Counted from the first letter of the stretch, positions 1-7,830 are shown. The stretch: 17,131 nt of DNA from CBDFGT01 sp965247225 (GCA_965247225.1 CBDFGT010000041.1:1-17131); one strand, 5' to 3'. Notes: a model not told the origin generated them from the sequence alone. Translations and numbers: made by a program.

Positions 1-278
1 ATCTCCAGTTCGGCAAACAGTGCGGTCAGATTGGGATAATTGGCTTCGTTATACACAATGAAGCCGGTATCAACCGCAATGGCTTTTCCGTCATAGTCGA
101 TATCGACGGTGGCCGTGTGGCCGCCGGGTCTGTCCTCTTTCTCAAAAAGCGTCACATCATGCACCGGGTTCAGCGCCCATGCGGCAGAACTTCCGGTAAT
201 ACCTGAGCCGATTACTGCAATACGTTGCCCTGATTCAGGAATCTTCGGAATATTGTGTTTGGAAAACAGGGCGTTCAT
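1..278 (-). CDS. FAD/NAD(P)-binding oxidoreductase, COG2907 type (N-terminal part)
   Basis: Only the first 92 residues are inside the window; the gene continues past base 1. It starts with ATG at 278-276. A Rossmann dinucleotide-binding motif GSGITG lies at residues 24-29, an acidic residue (E46) ends the second strand, and GGHTATV at 52-58 followed by VDTGFIVYN (69-77) is typical of the flavin amine-oxidase-like family COG2907. Its start codon overlaps the photolyase stop codon (ATGA, 275-278), so the two are co-transcribed and translationally coupled. In other proteobacteria this family sits with photolyase, a DUF1365 protein and a cyclopropane-fatty-acid-synthase-like methyltransferase in light or singlet-oxygen responsive clusters. 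The exact reaction is not known to me. Family assignment is firm; the role is inferred from context. Confidence 0.85.
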   Translation of the reverse strand, partial: MNALFSKHNIPKIPESGQRIAVIGSGITGSSAAWALNPVHDVTLFEKEDRPGGHTATVDIDYDGKAIAVDTGFIVYNEANYPNLTALFAELE

Positions 279-1732
279 GCAGGTTCCTTGACTGTGTTAT
301 AGGCGGCCATCGCACGGTCTCTTGCCATGGCGTGATCAACAATGGGCTTTGGGTAGGTTTTTCCAAGATCAATACCGGCAGCCTTGAGCTCCAGTGGCGA
401 GGCTGACGCGGGTGCCTGTATGGCAACCGCCGTCAAAGCTTTCAGTTCCGGTACAAAGGCGCGGATATAATGACCTTCCGCATCAAACTTCTGACCCTGC
501 AGGAGCGGATTGAAAATACGATAAAAAGGTGCAGCATCCGCACCGCATCCGGCAACCCATTGCCAGCTGGCCGCATTGGAAGCCGGGTCGGCATCCACGA
601 GCGTATCTTCAAACCAGGCCTGGCCAAGCCGCCAGTCCATGCCCAGATGCTTGATGAGAAAGGAGGCGACAACCATGCGAATGCGATTGTGCATCCAGCC
701 ATGAACCCAAAGCTGGCGCATGCCCGCATCCACGATCGGGTAACCGGTTCTGCCCTTTTTCCAGCGTTCAAGATTGACAGGGTCGTCCCGCCAGGGAAAG
801 GCCTCGAAACGGCGGTTGAGACTGGCCTGCGGCAGGTCGGGAAAGTGAAACAGCAGATGCCAGGAAAATTCCCGCCACACCAGTTCCTTGCGAAAATGGA
901 TGACATCTTCTGCCGCAAAATGCCCGGTCAGGCCCTGCGTTGCCGCCCACACCTGACAGGGTGAAATTTCCCCCATGGCCAGATGCGGTGAAAGCAGGGA
1001 GGTGGTTCTGGTCGCGGGAAAATCGCGACGGATCTTGTAGTCATCAATAATGCCGCCAACAAAGCTTTGCAGTTTTTCATGCGCGGCATCTTCGCCCGGT
1101 CGCCACACCTCTGCAAACCGGCTTGCCCAGTCCGGTTCTCGCGGCAGAAGACTCCAGTCGTCAGGTGCATCGCTGGCCAGCCGGACATCCGGCGGCGGGA
1201 TGGATGCGGGCGCACGGACAGGGGCAGGCGGCTCGCCGGAGGACTCCAGCGCCCTCCAGAACGGCGTATATACACGGTATGGCGTGCCGGCCCCGGTCAG
1301 AACACGCGCCGGATCATGCAGGAGTTGTCCGGCAAAGCTGCGCCCCGTCACACCCTGTGATCCCAGCCAGGATTTCAGTGCCCTGTCAAAAGCAATGCCA
1401 GCCGGATCGTAACGGCGGTTCCAGAACACCTGTTTTGCACCTGTCCCGGCCAGAACATCTGCCAGAACGGTGTATGTGTCGCCGGATCGCAAGACCAGTG
1501 TGTTGCCTTTGTCAACAATCGAGCGTGCCAGGCTTTGCAGCGAATAATGCAGCCACCAGTCCTGTGCTGCGCCCATCGGACAGGCGCTTTTGTCAGCAAG
1601 GTCACGGATATAGACCGGAACCACGCGACCGCCTGCGGAAATGGCTGCCGTCAGGGCCAGATTGTCGGCAAGCCGCAAATCCTTGCGAAAAAGCACTATC
1701 GTTGTGTCTGGCCTGTCGGGTGAAATGATCAT
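275..1732 (-). CDS. phrB: Deoxyribodipyrimidine photolyase (class I)
   Basis: 485-residue cryptochrome/photolyase-family protein, normal length for a class I CPD photolyase. It uses blue-light energy through reduced FAD to split cyclobutane pyrimidine dimers in DNA. The N-terminal antenna domain begins with VLFRKDLRL (13-21), a variant of the usual WFRRDLRL. The C-terminal FAD domain carries TSLLSPHLAMGEIS (244-257), ELVWREFSWH (283-292), GYPIVDAGMRQL (330-341), WMHNRIRM (346-353) and SWQWVAGCGADAAPFYRIFNP (389-409). Trp residues W367 and W390/W392 fit the electron-transfer chain. The ATG at 1732 is the only good start; an AGGA at 1747-1750 lies rather far (14 nt) from it. The stop overlaps the next gene by ATGA. 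A candidate ECF-type promoter lies at 1763-1792. Cryptochrome-like or (6-4) activity cannot be fully excluded, but the motifs favour a CPD photolyase. Confidence 0.93.
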   Translation of the reverse strand: MIISPDRPDTTIVLFRKDLRLADNLALTAAISAGGRVVPVYIRDLADKSACPMGAAQDWWLHYSLQSLARSIVDKGNTLVLRSGDTYTVLADVLAGTGAKQVFWNRRYDPAGIAFDRALKSWLGSQGVTGRSFAGQLLHDPARVLTGAGTPYRVYTPFWRALESSGEPPAPVRAPASIPPPDVRLASDAPDDWSLLPREPDWASRFAEVWRPGEDAAHEKLQSFVGGIIDDYKIRRDFPATRTTSLLSPHLAMGEISPCQVWAATQGLTGHFAAEDVIHFRKELVWREFSWHLLFHFPDLPQASLNRRFEAFPWRDDPVNLERWKKGRTGYPIVDAGMRQLWVHGWMHNRIRMVVASFLIKHLGMDWRLGQAWFEDTLVDADPASNAASWQWVAGCGADAAPFYRIFNPLLQGQKFDAEGHYIRAFVPELKALTAVAIQAPASASPLELKAAGIDLGKTYPKPIVDHAMARDRAMAAYNTVKEPA

Positions 1733-1762
1733 GCGCGTTGCAAAATTCCTTTGTTTTGCTGC

Positions 1763-1792
1763 TGCTTACGTGCAGCCGACACCATCGGATCA
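1763..1792 (-). promoter_or_regulatory. Candidate ECF sigma (RpoE/ChrR-type) promoter of the phrB operon
   Basis: On the minus strand the sequence reads TGATCC (1792-1787), 18 bases, then TAAGCA (1768-1763), ending about 30 bases before the photolyase ATG. From memory, the RpoE-ChrR (ECF11) regulon of Rhodobacter sphaeroides uses a TGATCC -35 box with a TAAG-type -10 box and includes phrA and COG2907 genes. The match in sequence, spacing and downstream gene content is suggestive. No sigma factor gene is in the window, so this stays a prediction. Confidence 0.5.
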
Positions 1793-1850
1793 ATCCATCG
1801 TACCATAGGGGACGACAAATTTTAGCTTTTTCATCACAGGGTCCAGAATC

Positions 1851-1884
1851 AAAAAAGCCACACCAGAATGAACGGATGTGGCTT
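1851..1884 (-). terminator. Rho-independent terminator of tRNA-Asn
   Basis: An 8-bp stem, 1855-1862 pairing with 1877-1884 (AAGCCACA / TGTGGCTT), is followed on the minus strand by a run of six T (1851-1856 read in reverse). It lies 9 bases after the tRNA 3' end. It separates the tRNA transcript from the downstream photolyase operon. Confidence 0.8.
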
Positions 1885-1892
1885 CTTGAAAC

Positions 1893-1967
1893 TGGCTCCT
1901 CGGGCCGGATTCGAACCGGCGACCTGTCGATTAACAGTCGAATGCTCTACCGCTGAGCTACCAAGGA
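1893..1967 (-). tRNA. tRNA-Asn(GUU)
   Basis: 75-nt tRNA including the encoded CCA (1895-1893). The acceptor stem pairs TCCTTGG (1967-1961) with CCGAGGA, with one G-U pair and discriminator G. The D arm reads AGCTCAGCGGTAGAGC and the T loop GGTTCGAATCC. The anticodon GTT is at 1935-1933, in the context CT-GTT-AA, so it decodes AAC/AAU. All arms fold normally. Confidence 0.97.
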
Positions 1968-1994
1968 ACAACGCCTCGCGGCGTGTTGAGTGGC

Positions 1995-2023
1995 CTAATA
2001 CAAATGCTTTGCGGTTTTGCCAA
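1995..2023 (-). promoter_or_regulatory. Sigma-70-type promoter of tRNA-Asn
   Basis: On the minus strand TTGGCA (2023-2018), a 17-base spacer and TATTAG (2000-1995) form a good housekeeping promoter. The -10 box ends 27 bases before the mature tRNA 5' end, leaving a short leader for RNase P removal. Confidence 0.6.
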
Positions 2024-2111
2024 GCCTTTTTTCCAAAAAAACAACATTCCTTGTAATCTGTGTGAAACATCCCCAGTTTCTGTGCTTTCAAGGGTGTAAC
2101 ACCCACATCTT

Positions 2112-2389
2112 TTAGAGCATGATGTCTCTCAATGGAATCATTCTGCGACAAGGATTTTTACGAGGATCGAGGCTTTTGGCGAATGGACATACAAGGACGT
2201 ATGGTCGAGACAAAAGCCGAAGATGATCGTGAAAATTCCTTGTCGCCCGAAGGGTTGGCTGAAGCGGGGTCACTGTTGCGCCGGGTGGTCTGGCCGTATG
2301 CGTCCTGCTACGACACGCGCGCCCCGACACACCATTTCCCGCCGCTTGAGCCAACAGAATGGGTTCCAGTGAGAGACATAATGCTCTAA
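2112..2389. repeat. Nested palindromic MITE-like intergenic element
   Basis: A 278-bp element bounded by imperfect terminal inverted repeats: 2112-2145 and 2355-2389 match at about 31 of 35 positions, both beginning TTAGAGCAT on their own strand, and both ends carry TA. Two further inverted repeats are nested inside: 2145-2192 with 2199-2246 (long imperfect hairpin, ends GCGACAAGGA), and 2255-2267 with 2342-2354 (TTGGCTGAAGCGG / CCGCTTGAGCCAA, one mismatch). No transposase is encoded. Open frames on both strands (2132-2389 plus, 2112-2393 minus) merely read through the repeats and show no protein family. It resembles the non-autonomous palindromic elements (RIME/MITE type) scattered between genes in Rhizobiales. 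I cannot name the family. Confidence 0.75.
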
Positions 2390-2414
2390 TCACAGAAGCG
2401 TTGGAGCGGTCCTG

Positions 2415-2684
2415 ATGCCGGTAACAAAACCGAAAAGAAGATTCGGAATGGATCCACAGACCGGAAAACTGGCAGTCGGACCGTGGCAGATAGCAATGCC
2501 GCAGTCGCGCGCGGCGAGAATCACGGTCGGATGGCTTCTGGTTTTGGGCGGATGTCTGGGGTTTCTGCCGGTTTTGGGGTTCTGGATGGTGCCACTTGGC
2601 CTGCTGGTCCTGTCAAACGAGGTTGCGGTCCTGCGCAGAAATCGCCGCAAGCTCCTGGTCTGGTGGCAAAGACGAAAGCGATAG
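2415..2684 (+). CDS. Small membrane protein, PGPGW-like
   Basis: 89 residues with a basic N-terminus (KPKRR), two closely spaced hydrophobic segments (about 36-50 and 53-66, the second with FWMVPLGLLVLSNEV) and a very basic tail (RRNRRKLLVWWQRRKR). The hairpin of two membrane segments followed by a basic cytoplasmic tail is like small PGPGW-domain membrane proteins, but the signature itself is only partly kept. The ATG at 2415 follows GGAG (2403-2406). The gene is convergent with the thioesterase, with 31 bases between stop codons. Function is unknown. Confidence 0.6.
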   Translation: MPVTKPKRRFGMDPQTGKLAVGPWQIAMPQSRAARITVGWLLVLGGCLGFLPVLGFWMVPLGLLVLSNEVAVLRRNRRKLLVWWQRRKR

Positions 2685-2715
2685 CAATACGGAATGAGGA
2701 TGGCAGCGGCATTGA

Positions 2716-3105
2716 TCACTCTTCGAGTGGAACCGGCTTCGGTTTGCCCGCCGCATCAAGGGCCACCATCACGAAGATGGCGTGGGTGACTTTTACCATA
2801 TCAGGCGTGAGATAGCGTTGCGCCCATGCCTCGACCTTAAGGGTTATGGAGGTGCGCCCGACTTTTTCAATATCGGTATAGATACACAGCGTATCACCAA
2901 TTTTCACCGGCAGGGCAAAAGCCATTTCCTTGACAGCCGCCGTGACCACCCGGCCCCTGGCGCGCTCTGCCGCCCTGATGCCGCAGGCGAGGTCCATCTG
3001 CGCCATGACCCAGCCGCCAAAAATATCACCGGCAGCATTCGCGTCCCCCGGCATGGCCAATGTGCGCAGCGTCAGGTCTCCGGTTGGCTTTTCGGTTCCG
3101 GTCAT
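2716..3105 (-). CDS. yciA: Acyl-CoA thioesterase, YciA type
   Basis: 129-residue single hot-dog-fold protein of the YciA/BACH group, normal length. It hydrolyses acyl-CoA thioesters to free acid and CoA in the cytoplasm; E. coli YciA has broad substrate range. The family signature GDANAAGDIFGGWVMAQMD is at residues 20-38, containing N23, the active-site region D27 and the FGGW turn; VTAAVKEMAF and KIGDTLCIYTDIEKVGRTSI follow, as in other members. It is transcribed alone, divergent from the chemoreceptor and separated from it by 263 bases. That spacer shows a few short GC-rich hairpins near 3193-3215 but no gene. Confidence 0.9.
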   Translation of the reverse strand: MTGTEKPTGDLTLRTLAMPGDANAAGDIFGGWVMAQMDLACGIRAAERARGRVVTAAVKEMAFALPVKIGDTLCIYTDIEKVGRTSITLKVEAWAQRYLTPDMVKVTHAIFVMVALDAAGKPKPVPLEE

Positions 3106-3368
3106 GGTTGTCCTCCTGTTGGGAGCATGAGTCTATGAAATGCAACCCTGTCAGTCCAGTGTCGCAGGAGTGCAAACCTCAACCATTTCCGGCAGGGCCG
3201 GCCAGCAAGGCCGTGAAAAGGGCGTTTCATTGGCCTTTACAGCGATTGATAGGCCGAAAACGAACCGAAATGATGCATGATTATCACTAATGAGACTTAC
3301 GATTAATAATCTTTAAATAAAAACGATGAATTCTGTACTCGGGACGAGCTATTGACAGGATTAACAAG

Positions 3369-5192
3369 GTGAAAAAATTAAAAATTTCCACACGTCTATA
3401 CATGCTGGTTGGTTTCGCCCTTCTGGTTATGGCAATTTCAACATTCTTGGTGCTGCTGGGAGCATGGCGTGAGATTGAAGGCAACCGTCGAAATATGTTG
3501 ACGATGCTGTCTGACACAACGACCGGCATTCTGGAAAGCTATTACAAACAGGAACAGGAAGGCTCCCTGACAAGGCAGGAGGCGCAGGCCCGCGCGATTG
3601 GCGCGATCAGGGCCATGCGCTATGAGCCGAGCGGCTATTTCTGGATCAATGACATGAACGAGAACATGGTCATGCATGCTGCAAAGCCGCAACTCGAAGG
3701 CACCAATCAGTCGGCAACGGTTGATCCGAATGGAAAGCCCATTTTTGTGGATATGGTTGAGATTGTAAAAAAACAAAAACACGGTTTTGTCGATTATATG
3801 TGGCCAAAGCCCGGTTCAAACGCACCGGTGTTGAAATATTCCTATGTCAAGGGTTTTGAGCCCTGGGGCTGGGTTATCGGCACAGGGGTCTATGTTGATG
3901 ATATCATGACTGCTGTGTTGCATTATTCCGCCTGGCTTCTGGGGCTGGGCACCATTGTCGGTATCCTGATCCTGGTTTCCGCCTATGCGGTTGTGCGTAG
4001 CGTGGTTCTGCCTGTCGAAAGGATCAAGGCCTCCATGCAGGCCATTTCGCAGGAGGAATTGTCGCAACCCGTGCCGGAGACAGATCGGGGTGATGAAATC
4101 GGCAATATGGCCCGTGTGCTGGTCGACTTGCGGGCCTCGGTTGAGGAGCGGATCAATTTGCGGACCCGCGAAGTTCAGCAGCAGCAGGCGATGGACACGG
4201 AGCGTATGAACAATGAAAGCCATCAAAGGGAGTTTATGAAGGCGCAAACAGAGGCGATGGATTCGCTGGGCCTTGGTCTGGAGAAACTCGCCCAGGGTGA
4301 TTTGACCGCCCGCATCGAAGCCCTTCATCCGCAATATGCCAAACTGAAGGATGACTTCAATGCGGCCGTCGCGTCGCTGGGCACAGTGATCCGGGCCATC
4401 ATGGTGTCGAGCGATGTCGTCAATGGCAGTGCGGATGATATTTCTGAAGCAACCCGCAATCTGTCACGGCGTACAGAGCAGCAGGCAGCTTCGCTGGAGC
4501 AGACAGCGGCTGCACTGGATGAAATTACGTCGACGGTCCGAAATTCCTCTGAACGCGCCAGTGAAGCCAGATCCGTGGTCAACAAGACAAAAAGCAGTGC
4601 AGAAAAGTCAGGTGAGATTGTCCGCAATGCAATCGAGGCGATGAGCCGTATCGAGCAGTCATCGAGCAAAATTGCCCAGATCATCAGTGTGATCGACGAG
4701 ATCGCCTTCCAGACCAATCTTCTGGCGCTCAATGCCGGTGTCGAGGCAGCACGTGCCGGTGAAGCCGGCAAGGGCTTTGCGGTGGTGGCCCAGGAGGTGC
4801 GCGAACTGGCGCAGCGCTCGGCTTCTGCAGCCAAGGAAATCAAGACGCTGATCACGGCCTCTTCGGATGAAGTTCAGACCGGGGTCTCGCTGGTCCGGTC
4901 CTCCGGCGATGTCCTGCACGAAATCGAGATTCTGGTAAACCATGTCAACGAGCATGTCCTGGCGATTGCCGAGGCAGCCCAGGAGCAGGCAACCGGACTG
5001 TCGGAGGTCAACACGGCAGTCAACAGCATGGATCAGGTAACCCAGCAAAATGCGGCAATGGTGGAGGAAACCACGGCTGCAAGTCACGCTCTTGCACAGG
5101 AAAGTGCCAATCTCAGGCACCACCTTGCCAGCTTCAGGCTTGCGCCGTCCAGAGGGGAAACGGTGCGGCCTGCACCACGGCATGCCGCCTGA
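3369..5192 (+). CDS. Methyl-accepting chemotaxis protein with single-Cache sensor
   Basis: 607-residue chemoreceptor. Order of parts: TM1 (about 11-33); a periplasmic Cache-type domain (about 35-180, with SGYFWINDMNENMVMHA and GFEPWGWVIGTGVYVDD, typical of sCache_2); TM2 (about 187-213); HAMP (about 210-262); a coiled linker; a second HAMP-like segment (about 298-345, GLEKLAQGDLTARI); and the MCP signalling hairpin with its conserved tip at 440-480 (IDEIAFQTNLLALNAGVEAA, GKGFAVVAQEVRELAQRS). It would sense a small periplasmic ligand and control CheA. No C-terminal CheR/CheB-binding pentapeptide is seen. The start is GTG at 3369, with AGGA at 3357-3360. No che genes are adjacent, so it is an orphan receptor. 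The ligand is not predictable, though this Cache class often binds organic acids. Confidence 0.93.
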   Translation: MKKLKISTRLYMLVGFALLVMAISTFLVLLGAWREIEGNRRNMLTMLSDTTTGILESYYKQEQEGSLTRQEAQARAIGAIRAMRYEPSGYFWINDMNENMVMHAAKPQLEGTNQSATVDPNGKPIFVDMVEIVKKQKHGFVDYMWPKPGSNAPVLKYSYVKGFEPWGWVIGTGVYVDDIMTAVLHYSAWLLGLGTIVGILILVSAYAVVRSVVLPVERIKASMQAISQEELSQPVPETDRGDEIGNMARVLVDLRASVEERINLRTREVQQQQAMDTERMNNESHQREFMKAQTEAMDSLGLGLEKLAQGDLTARIEALHPQYAKLKDDFNAAVASLGTVIRAIMVSSDVVNGSADDISEATRNLSRRTEQQAASLEQTAAALDEITSTVRNSSERASEARSVVNKTKSSAEKSGEIVRNAIEAMSRIEQSSSKIAQIISVIDEIAFQTNLLALNAGVEAARAGEAGKGFAVVAQEVRELAQRSASAAKEIKTLITASSDEVQTGVSLVRSSGDVLHEIEILVNHVNEHVLAIAEAAQEQATGLSEVNTAVNSMDQVTQQNAAMVEETTAASHALAQESANLRHHLASFRLAPSRGETVRPAPRHAA

Positions 5193-5217
5193 TGAATTTG
5201 CTGTCTCATGCTTGACA

Positions 5218-5249
5218 GCCGCAGATCCTGCAAGGGTCTGCGGCATTTT
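5218..5249 (+). terminator. Terminator after the chemoreceptor gene
   Basis: An 11-bp stem, 5218-5228 with 5234-5244 (GCCGCAGA... / ...TCTGCGGC), has a 5-nt loop and is followed by ATTTT. It lies 25 bases after the stop codon. The T-run is short but the stem is strong. Confidence 0.7.
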
Positions 5250-5344
5250 CATGCATGCTGCCTGCTGCGTGCCCTGCCGCTCAGAAACTGTTTACCATCT
5301 TCCTGTACGATAACGCTTTCATGTGCTCGAAAGTGGCAATCAGT

Positions 5345-6502
5345 ATGGTGTATCTGTCTGGAGCAAAACGAGGTCTCGGTGCGCCATGTCTGGCGCTGAT
5401 CCTGACGGCATGTTCGACGGATGCCCTCATGCCCCCGTCAAACGTGGACAATGGCACGGTCAATGCGATTGCAGTCCCGCCACGCAGCCAGACGATACCT
5501 GCCGCAACACGGCAAATGTCCTATCCCGTTGCCGGTCCCTCCGATGCTGTGCAGTCACAGAACCTTGCCGAAGCCCGCCCTCCGGCGACGTTGCCGATGA
5601 TTGACAGCGAAGAGGCAGGTTTCCTTTTGGAGGACCGCAGCCCGGGCGCTCAGGAACCCGTTGCCGGACTGGCGGGGGAACAGGCCCTGCAAATAGCCGA
5701 GGGGGCAACCACAGAACCTGTTGTCACCGGTATTGGAACCGGTCAGCCGCAATTGATGATGGCCAGCGCCGCACAGCCGTCGGCCAATGCCTCAGACCTG
5801 CCTGTTACGTGGTCGGACGGAACGCCTGTCACTGAACCATCACGACACCTGCCGGAACAGGAAGAACAACAGGTGGCCATGCTGCCGCGCCCTGTCACGC
5901 CGCAAACACCAGCACCAGCCGTTCAGGCTCCGGCACCGATGTCGGCAGCCGACATCAGTTGCAGGCGCGAATTGCAGAAGCTGGGCGGGATGTTCAGTGA
6001 CATGGAACCGATCAGCGACGGCCCGTCCTGCGGCATTGCGCATCCCGTCAGGCTTTCGGGTCTGGGTGGTGGTGCCATTGCGATAAAGCCTGCAGCCACG
6101 CTCAATTGTCAGCTTGCCCTGCAATTTGCCAAATGGGTGAAGCAGGAACTCGTGCCATCGGCCCGGCTGCGCTATTGGTCGGGTGTCAGATCCATCCGCC
6201 AGATGTCGTCCTATTCGTGCCGGAAAATGAATTCGAGGGCCAGCAATCCCTGGTCGGAACACGCAAGAGGCAATGCGATCGACATTGGTGAGATCACCCT
6301 GAACAGTGGCAAAACCATCGATATCGAAAAGAAGGGCTTCTTTGAATTCCGGGAAAAAGCCTTGCTGAAGGCCGTGCGCACCGACAGCTGCAACTATTTC
6401 AACACGGTTCTGGGGCCTGGAAGTGATCCCAGCCACAAGGATCACTTCCATTTCGACCTGCGGGACCGCAAGTCCGGCATACGCTATTGCAGCGTCAAAT
6501 AA
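5345..6502 (+). CDS. Extensin-like family lipoprotein
   Basis: With ATG 5345 the product is 385 residues. A basic n-region (GAKR) and hydrophobic stretch end in the lipobox LTAC, so C23 would be lipidated and the protein anchored in the envelope. Residues 24 to about 205 are low-complexity, rich in Pro, Ala, Gln and Thr, and probably a flexible linker. The C-terminal part (about 206-385) is the extensin-like C-terminal domain, related to M15-type D,D-peptidases: SEHARGNAIDIGEI gives H306 and D313, and DPSHKDHFHFDL gives H364, H367 and H369, plausible zinc ligands. Six Cys (206, 229, 255, 292, 349, 382) may form disulfides. An in-frame ATG at 5321 and an earlier one at 5255 are possible, but they put non-signal residues ahead of the signal. 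Peptidoglycan-related activity is inferred from fold only. Confidence 0.85.
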   Translation: MVYLSGAKRGLGAPCLALILTACSTDALMPPSNVDNGTVNAIAVPPRSQTIPAATRQMSYPVAGPSDAVQSQNLAEARPPATLPMIDSEEAGFLLEDRSPGAQEPVAGLAGEQALQIAEGATTEPVVTGIGTGQPQLMMASAAQPSANASDLPVTWSDGTPVTEPSRHLPEQEEQQVAMLPRPVTPQTPAPAVQAPAPMSAADISCRRELQKLGGMFSDMEPISDGPSCGIAHPVRLSGLGGGAIAIKPAATLNCQLALQFAKWVKQELVPSARLRYWSGVRSIRQMSSYSCRKMNSRASNPWSEHARGNAIDIGEITLNSGKTIDIEKKGFFEFREKALLKAVRTDSCNYFNTVLGPGSDPSHKDHFHFDLRDRKSGIRYCSVK

Positions 6503-6530
6503 AAAGGCCAGCCATTTTGAGGCTGGCCAT
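6501..6530 (-). terminator. Hairpin terminator, oriented mainly for minus-strand transcription
   Basis: A perfect 8-bp stem, GGCCAGCC (6506-6513) with GGCTGGCC (6521-6528), has a 7-nt loop. On the minus strand it is followed by five T (6505-6501); on the plus strand only ATTC follows, so it may serve the extensin gene only weakly. The nearest minus-strand gene ends 324 bases away. Confidence 0.6.
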
Positions 6531-6854
6531 TCGAGCCGACGAAGCCGGGGGGACAGGCATCGGCTTGCAATAAACTGTTTGAAATACGGATATGTAAAAA
6601 CGCATGTACATCAACAATAATGCCCAGAAGAAAAAGGCGTTCCAGTTGCGGCGCTGGTTCCCTTTACGTCTGTATGCGCGGTGTGAATATACGATAAACG
6701 TAACAAAAAAATGACAGGATGCACAGTCAGGATCATATACTCCATACACCCGAAACGCGGGAACCGGTTTTGGACAGGTACATGGAAAACAAAAGAAAAT
6801 ACTGAAATTTTTCAAAGTTTTCACAGGGCCGGGTATCGTTGAAAAATTCGTGCT
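6531..6854. other. Intergenic region without a convincing gene
   Basis: 324 bases between two convergent genes. The half nearest the protease is AT-rich. An imperfect inverted repeat (AGCCGA..., 6536-6567) lies next to the terminator at 6501-6530. The plus strand has a 36-codon frame (6604-6714) with a basic product but no ribosome-binding site; the minus strand has an open frame with no family resemblance. A minus-strand small RNA ending at the terminator is possible but not shown. Confidence 0.5.
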
Positions 6855-7559
6855 TCAATCCCTGAGACGCAACTGATCCTGGGTCATCTCAAAGGATGTG
6901 AGGCTCGACAGAAAGTTCATGCCCAGAAGACTTTGGCCAATGCGGCCTTGTTGCGCCACTGTTGCCCGCACGTCCTGCCGCGTGATCGGGCCTATGGAAA
7001 GCGTGGAAAGCCGCACGGGTGCTGCCCGCGCCAGGCCATTGGCCGTTGAGACCGTGAGGCTGTAGTCGAGAGTTTCCGGCTGAAGGCCAATGCGCTGCGC
7101 ATCCTCATATGAGAGGGCTACAGTGCTGGCACCCGTATCCACCATCATGGACACCGGCTTGCCATCAATGCTGGCCGTTGTCGAAAAATGACCGTTCATG
7201 CCCTTTGTCAGTATGACGGTATGTGTGCCGTCCGCCGCTGTCTCGACAGATGCGTAGCCTGGCATCAGGCCGCCTGCAACGCGACCGGCCATGGACAGCA
7301 TGTCATCGCGATAAAGATAGGCGGTGGCGACGCCAAGGATGATCACAGCCCAGATGGCGAGGCTGGCAAGGGCACCGGCCAGATTGCGCCTTGAGGCCAA
7401 TATGCCCGATCCGACCAGGCTGGCTACCAGACCCAGGGACAGGACATTGGCAAAATCGTCATTGTCAAGACCGACCGTCTTGCCGCCATCATGGTTGATA
7501 ATCAGCAACCCCAGACCGCCGATCAGCCCCAGCATGAGAAAGACAAGCCGCCGGTTCAC
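6855..7559 (-). CDS. Membrane-anchored retropepsin-like aspartic protease (TIGR02281 family)
   Basis: 234 residues from a GTG at 7559. Three hydrophobic segments (about 4-20, 37-56, 62-82) precede a soluble single-domain retropepsin-like region. The active-site motif VDTGAST is at 140-146 (D141), preceded by NGHFSTTASIDGKPV; the second signature SLLGMNFLSSL is at 211-221. This is the clan AA family defined by TIGR02281, common in Alphaproteobacteria, expected to act as a dimer outside the inner membrane; natural substrates are unknown. A longer open frame extends to 7727, but that part overlaps the DUF1289 gene out of frame; the GTG gives a 4-base overlap (GTGA) with the DUF1289 stop, which supports this start. 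It is the last gene of the cobS - DUF1289 - protease run. Confidence 0.85.
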   Translation of the reverse strand: MNRRLVFLMLGLIGGLGLLIINHDGGKTVGLDNDDFANVLSLGLVASLVGSGILASRRNLAGALASLAIWAVIILGVATAYLYRDDMLSMAGRVAGGLMPGYASVETAADGTHTVILTKGMNGHFSTTASIDGKPVSMMVDTGASTVALSYEDAQRIGLQPETLDYSLTVSTANGLARAAPVRLSTLSIGPITRQDVRATVAQQGRIGQSLLGMNFLSSLTSFEMTQDQLRLRD

Positions 7560-7789
7560 GCCCGACCGCTTTCCCGCGCCATGCGCTGGCGGCGCGTCTC
7601 GCGTCTGGGCTTGCGCTCCACGGTTTCCAGACGCGCAGGCAGCTCGCTCATGATGGCCCTGCGTTCGAGAGCCGTAATAAGGGTCCAGGCACCGATTTCC
7701 TCCCGTGTTCGCCCGCAGCCGAAACAATAGCCGGTAGCGTCATCTATGGAGCAGATCAAGATGCAGGGCGATTCCATGGGCAGGCACAT
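7556..7789 (-). CDS. DUF1289 family cysteine-rich small protein
   Basis: 77 residues. The N-terminal segment ESPCILICSIDDATGYCFGCGRTREEIGAW has the four spaced Cys (C9, C13, C22, C25) of DUF1289, which probably bind a metal; the C-terminal half is highly charged and basic. Start could be ATG 7789 or ATG 7777 (MESPC); neither has a strong ribosome-binding site. It begins 41 bases after cobS on the same strand and overlaps the protease gene by GTGA, so it is probably co-transcribed with both. The biochemical role of the family is not established. Confidence 0.85.
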   Translation of the reverse strand: MCLPMESPCILICSIDDATGYCFGCGRTREEIGAWTLITALERRAIMSELPARLETVERKPRRETRRQRMARESGRA

Positions 7790-7830
7790 TCCGTTTTCAA
7801 AGCGAAGATCAGCTCACTCTATATGGTCTT

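Noticed and set aside
2132..2389. 85-codon open frame (and a 93-codon one on the other strand) in the repeat
   Set aside because: Both simply translate the inverted repeats and end with the same peptide; no ribosome-binding site or protein family.
6604..6714. 36-codon basic open frame on the plus strand
   Set aside because: No ribosome-binding site, no promoter and no recognisable family; likely chance.
7560..7727. N-terminal extension of the protease frame
   Set aside because: It overlaps the DUF1289 coding sequence out of frame; the GTG at 7559 gives a normal membrane start and a 4-base overlap.
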